Assembly (NCBI GenBank): GCA_023388935.1
Contig: JAEWFG010000091.1
Location: 1 to 43,121, forward strand
Length of the DNA stretch: 43,121 nt
Origin: Pseudomonadota bacterium
GTDB lineage: Bacteria; Pseudomonadota; Alphaproteobacteria; Rhizobiales; Xanthobacteraceae
Direction of reading: 5' to 3'
This document shows positions 24,032-32,673 of this stretch, in pieces (the stretch's first letter is position 1; the number at the start of each line of letters is the position of its first letter). Under the pieces are notes generated by a model. That model saw only the letters and a program-made list of their open reading frames with translations, was not told the DNA's origin and made no database searches. The translations under genes and the position numbers were made by a program.

Positions 24032-25045
24032 ATGACTGTGCTAGTCACCGGCGGCGCTGGTTATATCGGAAGTCACACGGTCCTGGCGCTGGCGGAAGCC
24101 GGCGAGGACGTCGTGGTGATCGACGATCTCTCCACCGGTTTTTCCGCCTATTTGCCGGAAGGCGTGCCGCTGTTCATTGGCGATGCCGGCGACGAGAACC
24201 TGATCGAGGGCGTGATCGCCCAGCACAATATCGAGAGCATCATTCATTTCGCCGGCTCAGTCGTCGTGCCGGATTCGATGCGCGATCCGCTCGGCTACTA
24301 CCGCAACAACTTCATGACCGCGCGCAACCTGCTCAACGTCGCAGTCAGGCGCGGCATTGATCGCTTCATCTTCTCCTCGACCGCCGCCGTCTATGGCAAT
24401 CCGGACCAGGTGCCGGTGCCAGAGCATGCGGCGACGCGGCCGCTGTCGCCCTATGGCTCGTCGAAGCTGATGACCGAGATCATGCTGCATGACGTCGCCT
24501 CCGCCTACGGCATGCGGTATGTGACCTTGCGCTATTTCAACGTCGCCGGCGCGGACCCGCAGGCACGCATCGGCCTTGCCACCCTCGGTGCCACGCATCT
24601 GCTCAAGATTGCGGTCGAGGCCGCGACCGGCCAGCGCGCCAAGATCGACGTGTTCGGCACCGACTATCCGACGCAGGATGGAAGCTGCATCCGCGACTTC
24701 ATCCACGTCACAGACCTTTCGCAGGCGCATCGCTCGGCGCTCGCCTACCTGCGCCGCGGCGGGGCCTCGACCACGCTCAACTGCGGCTATGGCCGCGGCT
24801 ATTCCGTGCTGGAAATCATCGACGCCGTGCGCCGGGTTTCGGGGCGCAGTTTCGCCGTGCAATACGCGCCGCGCCGGCCCGGCGACATCATGACCATGGT
24901 CGCCGACACCAGCCGCATCCGCCGCCTGCTCGACTGGAAGCCGCAATATGACGACCTCGAGACCATCGCCGCACACGCGCTGGCGTGGGAGCACAAGCTG
25001 TTCCACGACCGCCACGGCGACCTCCGCCACGCCGTCTCGGCCTAG
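24032..25045 (+). CDS. galE: UDP-glucose 4-epimerase
   Basis: This 337-residue extended SDR interconverts UDP-glucose and UDP-galactose. It begins MTVLVTGGAGYIGSHTVLAL with the NAD-binding motif, has IDDLSTGF, SSTAAVYGNP, catalytic YGSSK, RYFNVAGAD and the GalE signature DGSCIRDFIHVTDL. GGAGACGGG lies about ten bases upstream of the ATG. It provides galactose donors for the surface polysaccharides encoded nearby. The gene is followed by two hairpins and then the ABC exporter. Confidence 0.95.
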   Translation: MTVLVTGGAGYIGSHTVLALAEAGEDVVVIDDLSTGFSAYLPEGVPLFIGDAGDENLIEGVIAQHNIESIIHFAGSVVVPDSMRDPLGYYRNNFMTARNLLNVAVRRGIDRFIFSSTAAVYGNPDQVPVPEHAATRPLSPYGSSKLMTEIMLHDVASAYGMRYVTLRYFNVAGADPQARIGLATLGATHLLKIAVEAATGQRAKIDVFGTDYPTQDGSCIRDFIHVTDLSQAHRSALAYLRRGGASTTLNCGYGRGYSVLEIIDAVRRVSGRSFAVQYAPRRPGDIMTMVADTSRIRRLLDWKPQYDDLETIAAHALAWEHKLFHDRHGDLRHAVSA

Positions 25046-25060
25046 ATTCCATCCGGGCGC

Positions 25061-25099
25061 AAGCCCTTAATTGGGCTTGAAAAGCCCCGCTTTAGCGGG
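25061..25099 (+). terminator. Tandem hairpins after galE
   Basis: AAGCCC/GGGCTT at 25061-25078 is followed by CCCGC/GCGGG at 25086-25099. They lie 16 bases past the galE stop and before the ABC exporter start at 25164. There is no strong T-run, so partial read-through is likely. Confidence 0.4.
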
Positions 25100-25163
25100 C
25101 ACAGAGGCCATTCGATCCCTGACGCGCGGGCAGGCTTTTCCCTGTGCCGTCAATGGACTACGG

Positions 25164-26972
25164 ATGGCCCAGTTTCCAAAGAAAATCACCGACGATCCCT
25201 ACGCTGCAGCGATCCTGATTCGCCGCCTGGTCATGGAACAAGGGGTCATCTACTGGCGGCGCTATCTCGTCGCCTTCGCGCTGATGGCGGTCGCCGCCGG
25301 CGCAACCGCATGCGCGACCTACGTGCTCGGCCAGGTCATCAACCAGGCCTATGTCGACAAGAACATCCCGGGCATCGCGATGCTGTCGGGCGTCACGGTG
25401 GTACTGCTGTTCATCAAGGGCGTGGCGACTTACGGCCACATGGTGATCCTGACCAAGATCAGCAACGCCATTCTCGCGACCAACCAGCGCCAGCTCTTCG
25501 CCAAGCTGATGCGCGAAAGCGTCGGCTTCTTCTCCGAGCGGCATTCGTCTGAATTCCTGGCGCGCCTGACGGCCGGCGCCAAATCCATTACCGACGTCCT
25601 CAACATGCTGGTCAACGCGATCGGGCGCGACCTGTTGATGCTGCTCGCCATGATCGGCGTCATGGTGTGGCAGGACCCGCTGATGTCGTTCATCGGCCTC
25701 GTCGCGGTGCCGCCGGCGATGCTGGTGCTGCGCAAGCTGGTCAAGCGCATCAAGGGCCTCGCCTACAACCAGTTCACCGGCACCGCCGACATCCTCGAGA
25801 CCATGCAGGAATCGCTGCAGGGCATCCGCACGGTCAAGGCGTTCACGCTCGAAGACACCATGCAGAGCCGCATAGACGAGAACATCGCGATCGTCGAGCG
25901 CAATGCCAACAAGATGGCCCGTGTCGCCAACCGCTCCAACCCGCTGATGGAAATGCTCGGCGGCTTCGCGGTTGCCGGCTGCTTGCTTTACGGCGGCTAT
26001 AGCGTGGTCGCGCTCGGCGCGACGCCCGGTGCGTTCTTTTCCTTCATGACTGCCTTCCTGATGGCGACCGAGCCGGCCAAGCGGCTGGCGCGGCTCAACA
26101 TCGACCTCAACAGCCAGCTCGTCGGCGCGCGCATGCTGCTCGAAGTCGTCGACAGCCCGGCCAGCGAACATTCCGACGACGACAAGCCGGCGCTAGAACT
26201 GTCCGAGGCGCGGATCGAGCTGCGCGATGTCAGCTTCTCCTATCGTGCCAGCGAGACCGTGCTCAACCGCATGAGCTTCACCGCCGAGCCCGGCAAGGTT
26301 ACCGCGCTGGTCGGTCCCTCCGGCGGCGGCAAGTCGACCGTGCTGGGGCTGCTGCTGCGCTTCTACGAGGTGACGCAGGGAGATATCGTGATCGATGGCC
26401 AGTCGATCGGCTCGGTCTCGCGCAAGTCGCTGCGGGCACAGACCGCCTATGTCGGCCAGGACGTCTATCTGTTCCGCGACACCATCCGCAGCAATATCGC
26501 CTTCGGCCGGCCCGGTGCGACCGAGGACGAGATCATCAAGGCCGCGAATGCGGCCTGCGCGCACGACTTTATCATGAGCTTCCCGCTCGGATACGACACG
26601 CCGGTCGGCGAGCACGGCACGCAACTCTCGGGCGGCCAGCGCCAGCGCATCGCGGTGGCGCGCGCGCTGATCAAGAACGCGCCGATCATCCTGCTCGATG
26701 AAGCCACCGCCGCGCTCGACTCGGAATCCGAGCGGCAGGTGCAGGAGGCGATCGAGCATCTCTGCCAGAACCGCACCACCATCGTGATCGCGCATCGCCT
26801 GCACACCATCATGCATGCGGACGCGATCCTGGTGGTCGAGGGCGGCGAGATCGTCGAGCAGGGCCGGCATGACGAACTCTTGCGCCGCTCCGGCCGCTAC
26901 GCCTCGTTCTTCCGTCTTCAACATCACGACACCGGCTCCCTGGGGCTGGCGCCGGTCAGTGCAACCGCCTAG
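25164..26972 (+). CDS. ABC transporter, fused permease and ATPase (MsbA-like exporter)
   Basis: This 602-residue half-transporter acts as a homodimer. Six membrane segments fill residues 33 to about 320; the nucleotide-binding domain has Walker A GPSGGGKST at 384-392, the signature LSGGQRQRIAVARAL, Walker B IILLDEATAALDSES and the H-loop IVIAHRLHTI. Architecture fits MsbA-type lipid A-core flippases or related lipid/glycan exporters, and position within the LPS locus agrees. The ATG at 25164 (MAQFPKKIT) is preferred; the frame is open to 25071 but that extension is not family-like. A drug or peptide exporter role cannot be excluded. Confidence 0.9.
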   Translation: MAQFPKKITDDPYAAAILIRRLVMEQGVIYWRRYLVAFALMAVAAGATACATYVLGQVINQAYVDKNIPGIAMLSGVTVVLLFIKGVATYGHMVILTKISNAILATNQRQLFAKLMRESVGFFSERHSSEFLARLTAGAKSITDVLNMLVNAIGRDLLMLLAMIGVMVWQDPLMSFIGLVAVPPAMLVLRKLVKRIKGLAYNQFTGTADILETMQESLQGIRTVKAFTLEDTMQSRIDENIAIVERNANKMARVANRSNPLMEMLGGFAVAGCLLYGGYSVVALGATPGAFFSFMTAFLMATEPAKRLARLNIDLNSQLVGARMLLEVVDSPASEHSDDDKPALELSEARIELRDVSFSYRASETVLNRMSFTAEPGKVTALVGPSGGGKSTVLGLLLRFYEVTQGDIVIDGQSIGSVSRKSLRAQTAYVGQDVYLFRDTIRSNIAFGRPGATEDEIIKAANAACAHDFIMSFPLGYDTPVGEHGTQLSGGQRQRIAVARALIKNAPIILLDEATAALDSESERQVQEAIEHLCQNRTTIVIAHRLHTIMHADAILVVEGGEIVEQGRHDELLRRSGRYASFFRLQHHDTGSLGLAPVSATA

Positions 26973-27007
26973 CATTCCTCTCACCTCAAGAGCAGCGAGA
27001 CCGCTTC

Positions 27008-27709
27008 ATGAATGCCGCCTCCTACGTCATCCCGCTTCCGCCCCAGGCTTCGCTTCCCGTCGTCGGCGAGAGCGGCCGCTATCCGGTGCGCCGCATCTGG
27101 TGCGTCGGCCGCAACTATCTCGAACACATCCGCGAGATGGGCAATGACGAGCGTGCCCCGCCCTTCTTCTTCGCCAAGCATGCCGACATGCTGGTGCCCG
27201 ACGGCGCCACCATTCCCTATCCGCCGCTGACCAAGGACCTGCATCACGAGGTCGAGCTGATCGTCGCGATGAAGAGCGGCGGCCTCAACATCCCCGCCGA
27301 CAAGGCGCTCGACCACGTCTACGGCTACTCCGTCGGCATCGACCTCACCCGCCGCGACCTTCAGATCGCCTCGCGCAAGAAGGAGCGTCCCTGGGAGATC
27401 GGAAAGTCGTTCGATGGCTCCGCCCCTTGCTCCGCGGTGCAGCCGGCATCGAAGATCGGCCATCCCTCCAAGGGCAAGATCTGGCTGACGGTCAACGGCA
27501 AGGAAGCGCAGAAGGGCGACCTCACCGAGCTGATCTGGAACGTGCCTGAAATCATCTGGCAGCTCTCGCAGCAGGTGAAGCTCGCCGCCGGCGACATCAT
27601 CATGACGGGCACGCCGGCCGGCGTGTCGCAGCTCCAGCCCGGCGACAAGCTCGAATGCGGCGTCGACGGCGTCGGCACGCTGAAGGTCTCGATCGGTCAG
27701 CCGGAATAA
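27008..27709 (+). CDS. Fumarylacetoacetate hydrolase family protein
   Basis: This 233-residue single-domain member of the FAH fold resembles YcgM-type acylpyruvate or fumarylpyruvate hydrolases. Metal ligands are seen in LHHEVELIVAM and YSVGIDLTRRDLQ; the RIWCVGRNYLEHIREMG opening and the MTGTPAGVSQLQPGD C-terminal motif are characteristic. It would hydrolyse a C-C bond in a 2,4-diketo acid from aromatic catabolism. No pathway partners are adjacent. It lies 35 bases after the ABC exporter and ends at a terminator, so it may be co-transcribed with it. Confidence 0.9.
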   Translation: MNAASYVIPLPPQASLPVVGESGRYPVRRIWCVGRNYLEHIREMGNDERAPPFFFAKHADMLVPDGATIPYPPLTKDLHHEVELIVAMKSGGLNIPADKALDHVYGYSVGIDLTRRDLQIASRKKERPWEIGKSFDGSAPCSAVQPASKIGHPSKGKIWLTVNGKEAQKGDLTELIWNVPEIIWQLSQQVKLAAGDIIMTGTPAGVSQLQPGDKLECGVDGVGTLKVSIGQPE

Positions 27710-27739
27710 GCCGACTTCGCATTCATGGAAAATGCCAAA

Positions 27740-27762
27740 GCCCCGGACCTAGCGTCCGGGGC
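27740..27762. terminator. Convergent terminator hairpin
   Basis: A perfect 9-bp stem GCCCCGGAC/GTCCGGGGC with a five-base loop lies between the converging FAH-family and MFS genes. The CCCCGGA core recurs in the terminators at 31550 and 37664. Confidence 0.65.
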
Positions 27763-27779
27763 GATGGGCCTTCCCGGTC

Positions 27780-29120
27780 TCAGGCGTGCGAACCGTGCGC
27801 GCCCACGGCATTGATATCCTTGCCGGTGTAGTCGGTCATCAGCGCGGTCGCGACCAGCGAGATGACCGAGCACGCCGCAATATAGACCGCGATGGCGGTC
27901 GACGTATGGAACGTGCCGAACAACCAGGCTGCGATCAGCGGCGCCGGGCCACCGGCGATCACGGACGCAAACTGATAGCCGAGCGATGCGCCGCTGTAGC
28001 GCAGGCGTCCGGTAAAGCTCTCGGCGATCAGGGCAGCTTGCGGACCGTACATCATGTCATGCGGGATCAGCGACAGGACGATTGCAAGGAAGATGACCGT
28101 CTCCAACCCGGTATTGAGCATCGCGTAGTAGATGAAGCCGAAGACACCGGTGACGAGTGCGCCGGCCATGTACATGTTTTTGCGGCCGATCAAATCGGAC
28201 AGATGACCGCAAACCGGAATCGACACGAACGACACCACCGAGGCCACAAGCACCGCGGTCAGCAGGAAGTCGCGCGACACATGCAGTGAGCCGATGCCGT
28301 AGGAAAATATGAACGCGGTGAAGATGTAGAACGGCGCCTGCTCGGCCATGCGCGCGAAGGCCGAGAGCAGGATTTCCTTCGGATGCTGCCTGATCACCGT
28401 CAGCATCGGCGTACGGTCGAGCCGACGCTCGGCCAGCAGTTTGGAGAACACCGGCGTTTCGAAGATGCCGAGCCGGATGTAAAGACCGACGCCGACCAGG
28501 ATGAGGCTGAGCGCGAACGGTATGCGCCAGCCCCAGGCCAGGAACCGCTCGCCCGACATCTGGCTGAATGCCAGCACGGCGAGGTTGGCAAGGAACAGGC
28601 CGCAGGGCACGCCGAATTGCGGCCAGGACGCGATCAATCCGCGAGACCGGTCGTTGCGCGCCCATTCCATCGACATCAGCACCGAGCCGCCCCATTCGCC
28701 GCCGACACCAACACCCTGGATGAAGCGCAGCACGGTCAGGATTACCGCGCCCCAGATGCCGACGCTCGAATAGGTCGGCACCACGGCGACCGCCGCGGTC
28801 GCCAGTCCCATCAGCAGCAAGGTCGCAATCAGCGTCGATTTACGGCCGATACGATCGCCGTAATGCCCGAAGATCGCGGCCCCGATCGGACGCGCGACGA
28901 AGCCGACCGCATAGATGGCAAATGCCTCGAGCGTGCCAACCCAGGGATCGGAGTGCGGGAAGAACAGCTTTGCGAAGACCAGACCCGTAACCGTGCTGTA
29001 GAGGAAGAAATCATACCATTCGATCGCCGTCCCCACCGTGGAGGCGATGACGGCACGACGAAGTTGGAGCTGATGCTCGGATGGAGTCAGTTGGGCGGCG
29101 TCGAGGCCGGGCGTTGTCAT
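27780..29120 (-). CDS. MFS transporter, metabolite:H+ symporter (MHS) family
   Basis: This 446-residue inner-membrane symporter has twelve predicted helices. The opening VGTAIEWYDFFLYSTVTGLVFAKLFFP and the loop 2-3 motif FGHYGDRIGRKSTLI are typical of the MHS group (shikimate, alpha-ketoglutarate, proline/betaine and dicarboxylate permeases). RFIQGVGVGGEWGGSVLM is the helix 4 motif. The substrate is not predictable. The gene stands alone on the minus strand with 164 bases before the next gene. Confidence 0.92.
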   Translation of the reverse strand: MTTPGLDAAQLTPSEHQLQLRRAVIASTVGTAIEWYDFFLYSTVTGLVFAKLFFPHSDPWVGTLEAFAIYAVGFVARPIGAAIFGHYGDRIGRKSTLIATLLLMGLATAAVAVVPTYSSVGIWGAVILTVLRFIQGVGVGGEWGGSVLMSMEWARNDRSRGLIASWPQFGVPCGLFLANLAVLAFSQMSGERFLAWGWRIPFALSLILVGVGLYIRLGIFETPVFSKLLAERRLDRTPMLTVIRQHPKEILLSAFARMAEQAPFYIFTAFIFSYGIGSLHVSRDFLLTAVLVASVVSFVSIPVCGHLSDLIGRKNMYMAGALVTGVFGFIYYAMLNTGLETVIFLAIVLSLIPHDMMYGPQAALIAESFTGRLRYSGASLGYQFASVIAGGPAPLIAAWLFGTFHTSTAIAVYIAACSVISLVATALMTDYTGKDINAVGAHGSHA

Positions 29121-29284
29121 GGGAGCGTCTCCTTCTGGCGCGCCCCCCGTTCGGTTTGAACCCTGACCGGGTCGTTTGACTACAAACTATCTTGCGCGCC
29201 CGAGGGTTCCGGCAAACCGCAAATGGCGCATAGAACTTTCGTCGGTCGGCAAGGCCGGAAGCTAAGCGGTCATGCAACCTCGCT

Positions 29285-29755
29285 CTACCAGGCCTTTACC
29301 GACCGATTGGCGTGACTCGTCTGCGGCACACCGCGGTTGAGCGACATATGCGAATGCACACACAGCCAGCCATCGGCATTCCCTGAAAACACCATGGTGG
29401 CCCGGCCGGGACGCGGAAAAGGGGTGCCATCCGGATGATAGCCCGCGCTCGTCCACGGCGCGATCACCGTCGCCATCGTGCCGTCGGGGGACGCCAGGAT
29501 TGCGGTCTGCTCGAGGATGAAGCGGAAGTCGGTCGTCTTTGGCCAGACGTTGTTCCATTGCGTCGAGACCCATTGATCCAGGCCCGGGATGACATCGTTG
29601 TGCGTGCCAAACGCAAGCACATCCGGATGGAAGAGCGGCCGCGCCGAAGCGTAGTCGACCTCGCGGACATAACCTGCGAAGGTTTCCAGCCACTCGCGGA
29701 AGAATGGCACTATCTCGGCGTTCGCAAGTGGCAACGGGGCCATTGCCTGCTCCAT
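29285..29755 (-). CDS. SnoaL/NTF2-like domain protein (DUF4440-type)
   Basis: This small cytoplasmic protein of 156 residues shows the cone-shaped alpha+beta barrel pattern: an N-terminal helix (FFREWLETFAGYVREVDYASAR), LFHPDVLAFGTHNDVIPGLDQW, and C-terminal strands ending SHMSLNRGVPQ. Members are associated with small-ligand binding or isomerase/hydrolase functions, and none is assignable here. The ATG at 29755 is preferred; the longer reading from 29926 runs across the mosB start region with non-family sequence. It is divergent from the molybdenum storage genes across about 120 bases, so a functional link is possible but unproven. Confidence 0.78.
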   Translation of the reverse strand: MEQAMAPLPLANAEIVPFFREWLETFAGYVREVDYASARPLFHPDVLAFGTHNDVIPGLDQWVSTQWNNVWPKTTDFRFILEQTAILASPDGTMATVIAPWTSAGYHPDGTPFPRPGRATMVFSGNADGWLCVHSHMSLNRGVPQTSHANRSVKAW

Positions 29756-29875
29756 ATTTGGTCGCGAAATCGCGCCAACCTTGTTGCCATGGACCGAAGC
29801 GTGCAGCAAGATTTCGCGGTTGGGGCCGAAGGGTCCGGCGCAGAGGCTGCACCAGAAAACGAGAGGTCGTCTCGG

Positions 29876-30684
29876 ATGCCGAACGCCATCACCGAGTGAA
29901 TCGTTGCTCATGCAGCGCTCGCTCACCGACCCGCAGCTTCAGGCGGCGGCGGAGGCAGCTTCGGACTTCCGCATCCTGCCGGACGCGACCGTCATCAAGA
30001 TCGGCGGACAGAGCGTGATTGATCGCGGTCGCGCCGCGGTCTATCCGCTGGTCGAGGAGATCGTTTCCGCGCGCAAGACCCACAAGCTCCTGATCGGAAC
30101 CGGCGCCGGCACCCGCGCGCCATCTCTATTCGATCGCGGCCGGGCTTCGCCTACCGGCCGGCGCGCTGTCGCAGCTCGGCGCCTCCGTTGCCGACCAGAA
30201 CGCCGCGATGCTCGGGCAGCTCCTTGCCAAGCACGGCATTTCCGCCGTTTCCAGCGCCGGGCTCTCGTCCGTGCCGCTGTTCCTCGCCGAGGTAAACGCG
30301 GTCATCTTCAGCGGCATGCCGCCCTATAGCCTGTGGATGCGGCCCGCGGCCGAGGGCGTGATCCCGCCCTACCGCACCGACGCCGGGTGCTTCCTCGTCG
30401 CCGAACAGTTCGGCTGCAAGGCGATGATCTATGTGAAGGACGAGAACGGCCTCTACACCGCGAACCCGAAGACGGCGAAGAACGCCACCTTCATCCCGAA
30501 AATCTCGGTGGCCGAAATGAAGGCCAAGGGCCTTCAGGATTCGATCCTCGAATTCCCGGTGCTCGATCTCCTTACTGCGTCGCGCCACGTCCGCGAGGTG
30601 CAGATCGTGAATGGCCTCGTTCCCGGCAATCTCACCCGCGCGCTCGCGGGCGAGCATGTCGGCACCATCATCACCGCGAGCTGA
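29876..30684 (+). pseudogene. mosB: Molybdenum storage protein beta subunit, frameshifted
   Basis: The gene encodes an amino acid kinase-fold subunit closely resembling Azotobacter MosB, which with MosA builds a cage storing molybdate or tungstate polyoxoclusters using ATP. Frame 1 gives MQRSLTDPQLQAAAEAASDF, VIKIGGQSVIDRG and LLIGTGAGTRA; frame 2 continues SVADQNAAMLGQLLAKHGI, MPPYSLWMRPAAEGVIPPYR and ends GEHVGTIITAS. The switch lies at about 30114-30121, where CGCGCGCC lacks one CG unit compared with mosA's CGCGCGCGCC, a two-base deletion. The frame begins at ATG 29910, but ATG 29876 has a better ribosome site (GAGAGG) and a family-like start MPNAITE, implying a second indel at about 29896. 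It is either a real pseudogene or a sequencing error. Confidence 0.88.
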
Positions 30685-30697
30685 GGAGACCTTCGCC

Positions 30698-31525
30698 GTG
30701 ACTGTCACCAACCAGATCAAGCACGTCGTCTCGCCGCTCGCGCGCCAGACCCTCCTAGACAGCGATCTCACCCACCCCATCGCCGGCAGCCGCCCGATCA
30801 AGCTCCTGCCCTGGGTGCAGGTCGTCAAGATCGGCGGACGCGTCATGGATCGCGGTCACGAGGCGATCCTCCCGCTCGTCGACGAACTGCGGTCGCTGCT
30901 ATCAGAGCATCGCCTGCTGATTTTGACCGGCGCCGGCATCCGCGCGCGCCACCTCTACAGCGTCGGTCTCGACCTCGGACTGCCGGTTGGCTCGCTCGCG
31001 CCGCTCGCCGCCAGCGAGGCCGGCCAGAACGGCCACATCCTGGCGAGCCTGCTTGCGCCGGAGGGCGTGTCCTATATCGAGCACCCCACCATCGCGAGCC
31101 AGCTCGCCATTCACCTCTCGGCGGCCCGGGCGGTCGTCGGCAGCGCCTTTCCGCCGTACCACCATCACGAATTCCCGACGTCACGCATCCCGCTGCATCG
31201 GGCCGACACCGGCGCCTTCCTGCTCGCCGACGCGCTCGGGGCCGCGGGCCTCACCATCGTGGAGGACGTGGACGGCGTCTACACCAGCGATCCCAATGGC
31301 GCCGATGGCAAGAAGGCGGAGCTGCTGAAGGAAACCAGCGCTGCCGAGCTTGGAAGGCTCAAGGGCACGCTGCCGTTCGATCGCGCGCTGCTGGAGGTCA
31401 TGGCGAACGCGCGACACATCGCGCGTGTGCAAGTCGTCAATGGCCTCGTTCCCGGCCGGCTCACGGCGGCGCTGCGCGGCCAGCACGTGGGGAGGATCAT
31501 CCGTACCAACGTGCGGCCGGCTTAA
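30698..31525 (+). CDS. mosA: Molybdenum storage protein alpha subunit
   Basis: This 275-residue amino acid kinase-fold protein matches the MosA subunit of the Azotobacter molybdenum storage protein: IKHVVSPLARQTL near the start, VVKIGGRVMDRG (ATP-site Lys and Gly), LTGAGIRARHLYSVGLDLGL, the His-rich PPYHHHEFP loop thought to hold the oxometalate cluster, HRADTGAFLLADALG and a C-terminal GRIIRTNVRPA. The start is GTG at 30698 with GGAG about nine bases upstream, 13 bases past the mosB stop. The reading frame is intact. Without a functional MosB the normal hetero-oligomer could not form, unless MosA acts alone. Confidence 0.93.
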   Translation: MTVTNQIKHVVSPLARQTLLDSDLTHPIAGSRPIKLLPWVQVVKIGGRVMDRGHEAILPLVDELRSLLSEHRLLILTGAGIRARHLYSVGLDLGLPVGSLAPLAASEAGQNGHILASLLAPEGVSYIEHPTIASQLAIHLSAARAVVGSAFPPYHHHEFPTSRIPLHRADTGAFLLADALGAAGLTIVEDVDGVYTSDPNGADGKKAELLKETSAAELGRLKGTLPFDRALLEVMANARHIARVQVVNGLVPGRLTAALRGQHVGRIIRTNVRPA

Positions 31526-31549
31526 CATCATGGCATGGTCCGCAAACAC

Positions 31550-31579
31550 AAAGCCCCGGAGTACGCTCCGGGGCTTTTT
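31550..31579. terminator. Bidirectional intrinsic terminator
   Basis: A perfect 12-bp stem AAAGCCCCGGAG/CTCCGGGGCTTT with a TACG loop is followed by T residues on both strands. It lies between the converging mosA and lpxO genes. Confidence 0.9.
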
Positions 31580-31601
31580 GATTAAGAGATCGTGCGGCGA
31601 A

Positions 31602-32531
31602 TTAGCGCAGCGCCGACATCACGATCAGGCCAAGGATCAGCGCCGTCAGCGAATATTTCAGCGTGTAGTAGACGTTGCGGTTCCACTCCTTGACCTTGCG
31701 GCTGCCGAGATGGATCTCGTAGAACTTGCCGAACACCTTGTTGAGCACGCCGACACTCTCGCCATCGACGTTCTGGGTCGCCGACGCCTTGACGATGTGA
31801 TGGCTGACCCAGCGGTTGATCGCGGTCATGAAGCCAAACTTCATCGGACGCTCGACGTCGCAGAACAGGATGATGCGGTTGATGTCGGTCGCGTTCTCGG
31901 CGCTGTGGATGAAGGTCTCGTCGAACATGAAGGCCTCGCCGTCGCGCCAGACGCACTCGACGCCGTCGACCAGGATGCGGCACTTGTTCGAGTTCGGCGT
32001 GACGAGGCCAAGGTGATAGCGCAGTGAGCCGGCGAAGGGATCGCGATGGGCGCCGAGCTTGCCACCCGGCGGCAGCATCGCGAACATCGCGCCATGGACG
32101 CTCGGAATCGAGTTCAGGAGCTCCACCGTCTTCGGGCACAGCGTGCGTGCCGAGGGCAGGAAGTCATCGTACCATTTCAGATAAAAGCGCTTCCAGCCGC
32201 TCTTGAAGAACGAGTAGAAGCCCCAGTCGTTGTTCTTGGCGGCTGCGCGAATGAAACCCTCGTCGAACAGGCGCACCGCCTCGTCGCGGATGGTCTCCCA
32301 GTTTTCGCTGAGCGGCTTGAGCTCGGGAAACTGATCGACCGAGATCACTGGCTTGTTCGGCACCGCCGAGCCCGCATACATCAGCACGTTGTAGGGTGCG
32401 AGATAGGTCGAATGATCGCCGAGCTGGCGCGCGAAGCGCAGTCGCTGCTTGCCGCGGAAGTGAACGTAAAGCGTCGATGCCGCAAGCACATAGAGAACAA
32501 CAAGTTGCGGCGCAAAAAGCTGTTTCAGCAT
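31602..32531 (-). CDS. lpxO: LpxO-like lipid A 2-hydroxylase (aspartyl/asparaginyl beta-hydroxylase family)
   Basis: This 309-residue Fe(II)/2-oxoglutarate dioxygenase has hydrophobic anchors at the N-terminus (VVLYVLAASTLYVHFRGKQR) and C-terminus (ALILGLIVMSAL). The iron-binding HRD is at 162-164 in AHRDPFAGSLRYHLGL, the second His is H209, and the 2-oxoglutarate Arg is about R219. APYNVLMY, KNNDWGFYSFFK and WKRFYLKWYDDFLPSA closely follow Salmonella LpxO, which 2-hydroxylates an acyl chain of lipid A. The ATG at 32531 precedes the membrane anchor; the frame open to 32618 is not family-like. It is a single gene ending at the shared terminator. Confidence 0.9.
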   Translation of the reverse strand: MLKQLFAPQLVVLYVLAASTLYVHFRGKQRLRFARQLGDHSTYLAPYNVLMYAGSAVPNKPVISVDQFPELKPLSENWETIRDEAVRLFDEGFIRAAAKNNDWGFYSFFKSGWKRFYLKWYDDFLPSARTLCPKTVELLNSIPSVHGAMFAMLPPGGKLGAHRDPFAGSLRYHLGLVTPNSNKCRILVDGVECVWRDGEAFMFDETFIHSAENATDINRIILFCDVERPMKFGFMTAINRWVSHHIVKASATQNVDGESVGVLNKVFGKFYEIHLGSRKVKEWNRNVYYTLKYSLTALILGLIVMSALR

Positions 32532-32673
32532 ATCCCCAATCCCAAGTGAGCCAGCCCGGGTGTCGTGTAGCCCGCCCCCGCCCCAGCGGCAAGATATTCG
32601 CCGGTGGGTTGCAATCATGCTGGGAGAGCCAGGAATGGATTTTAGGACCCAAAACTGGCCAAAACGAGCCGGA

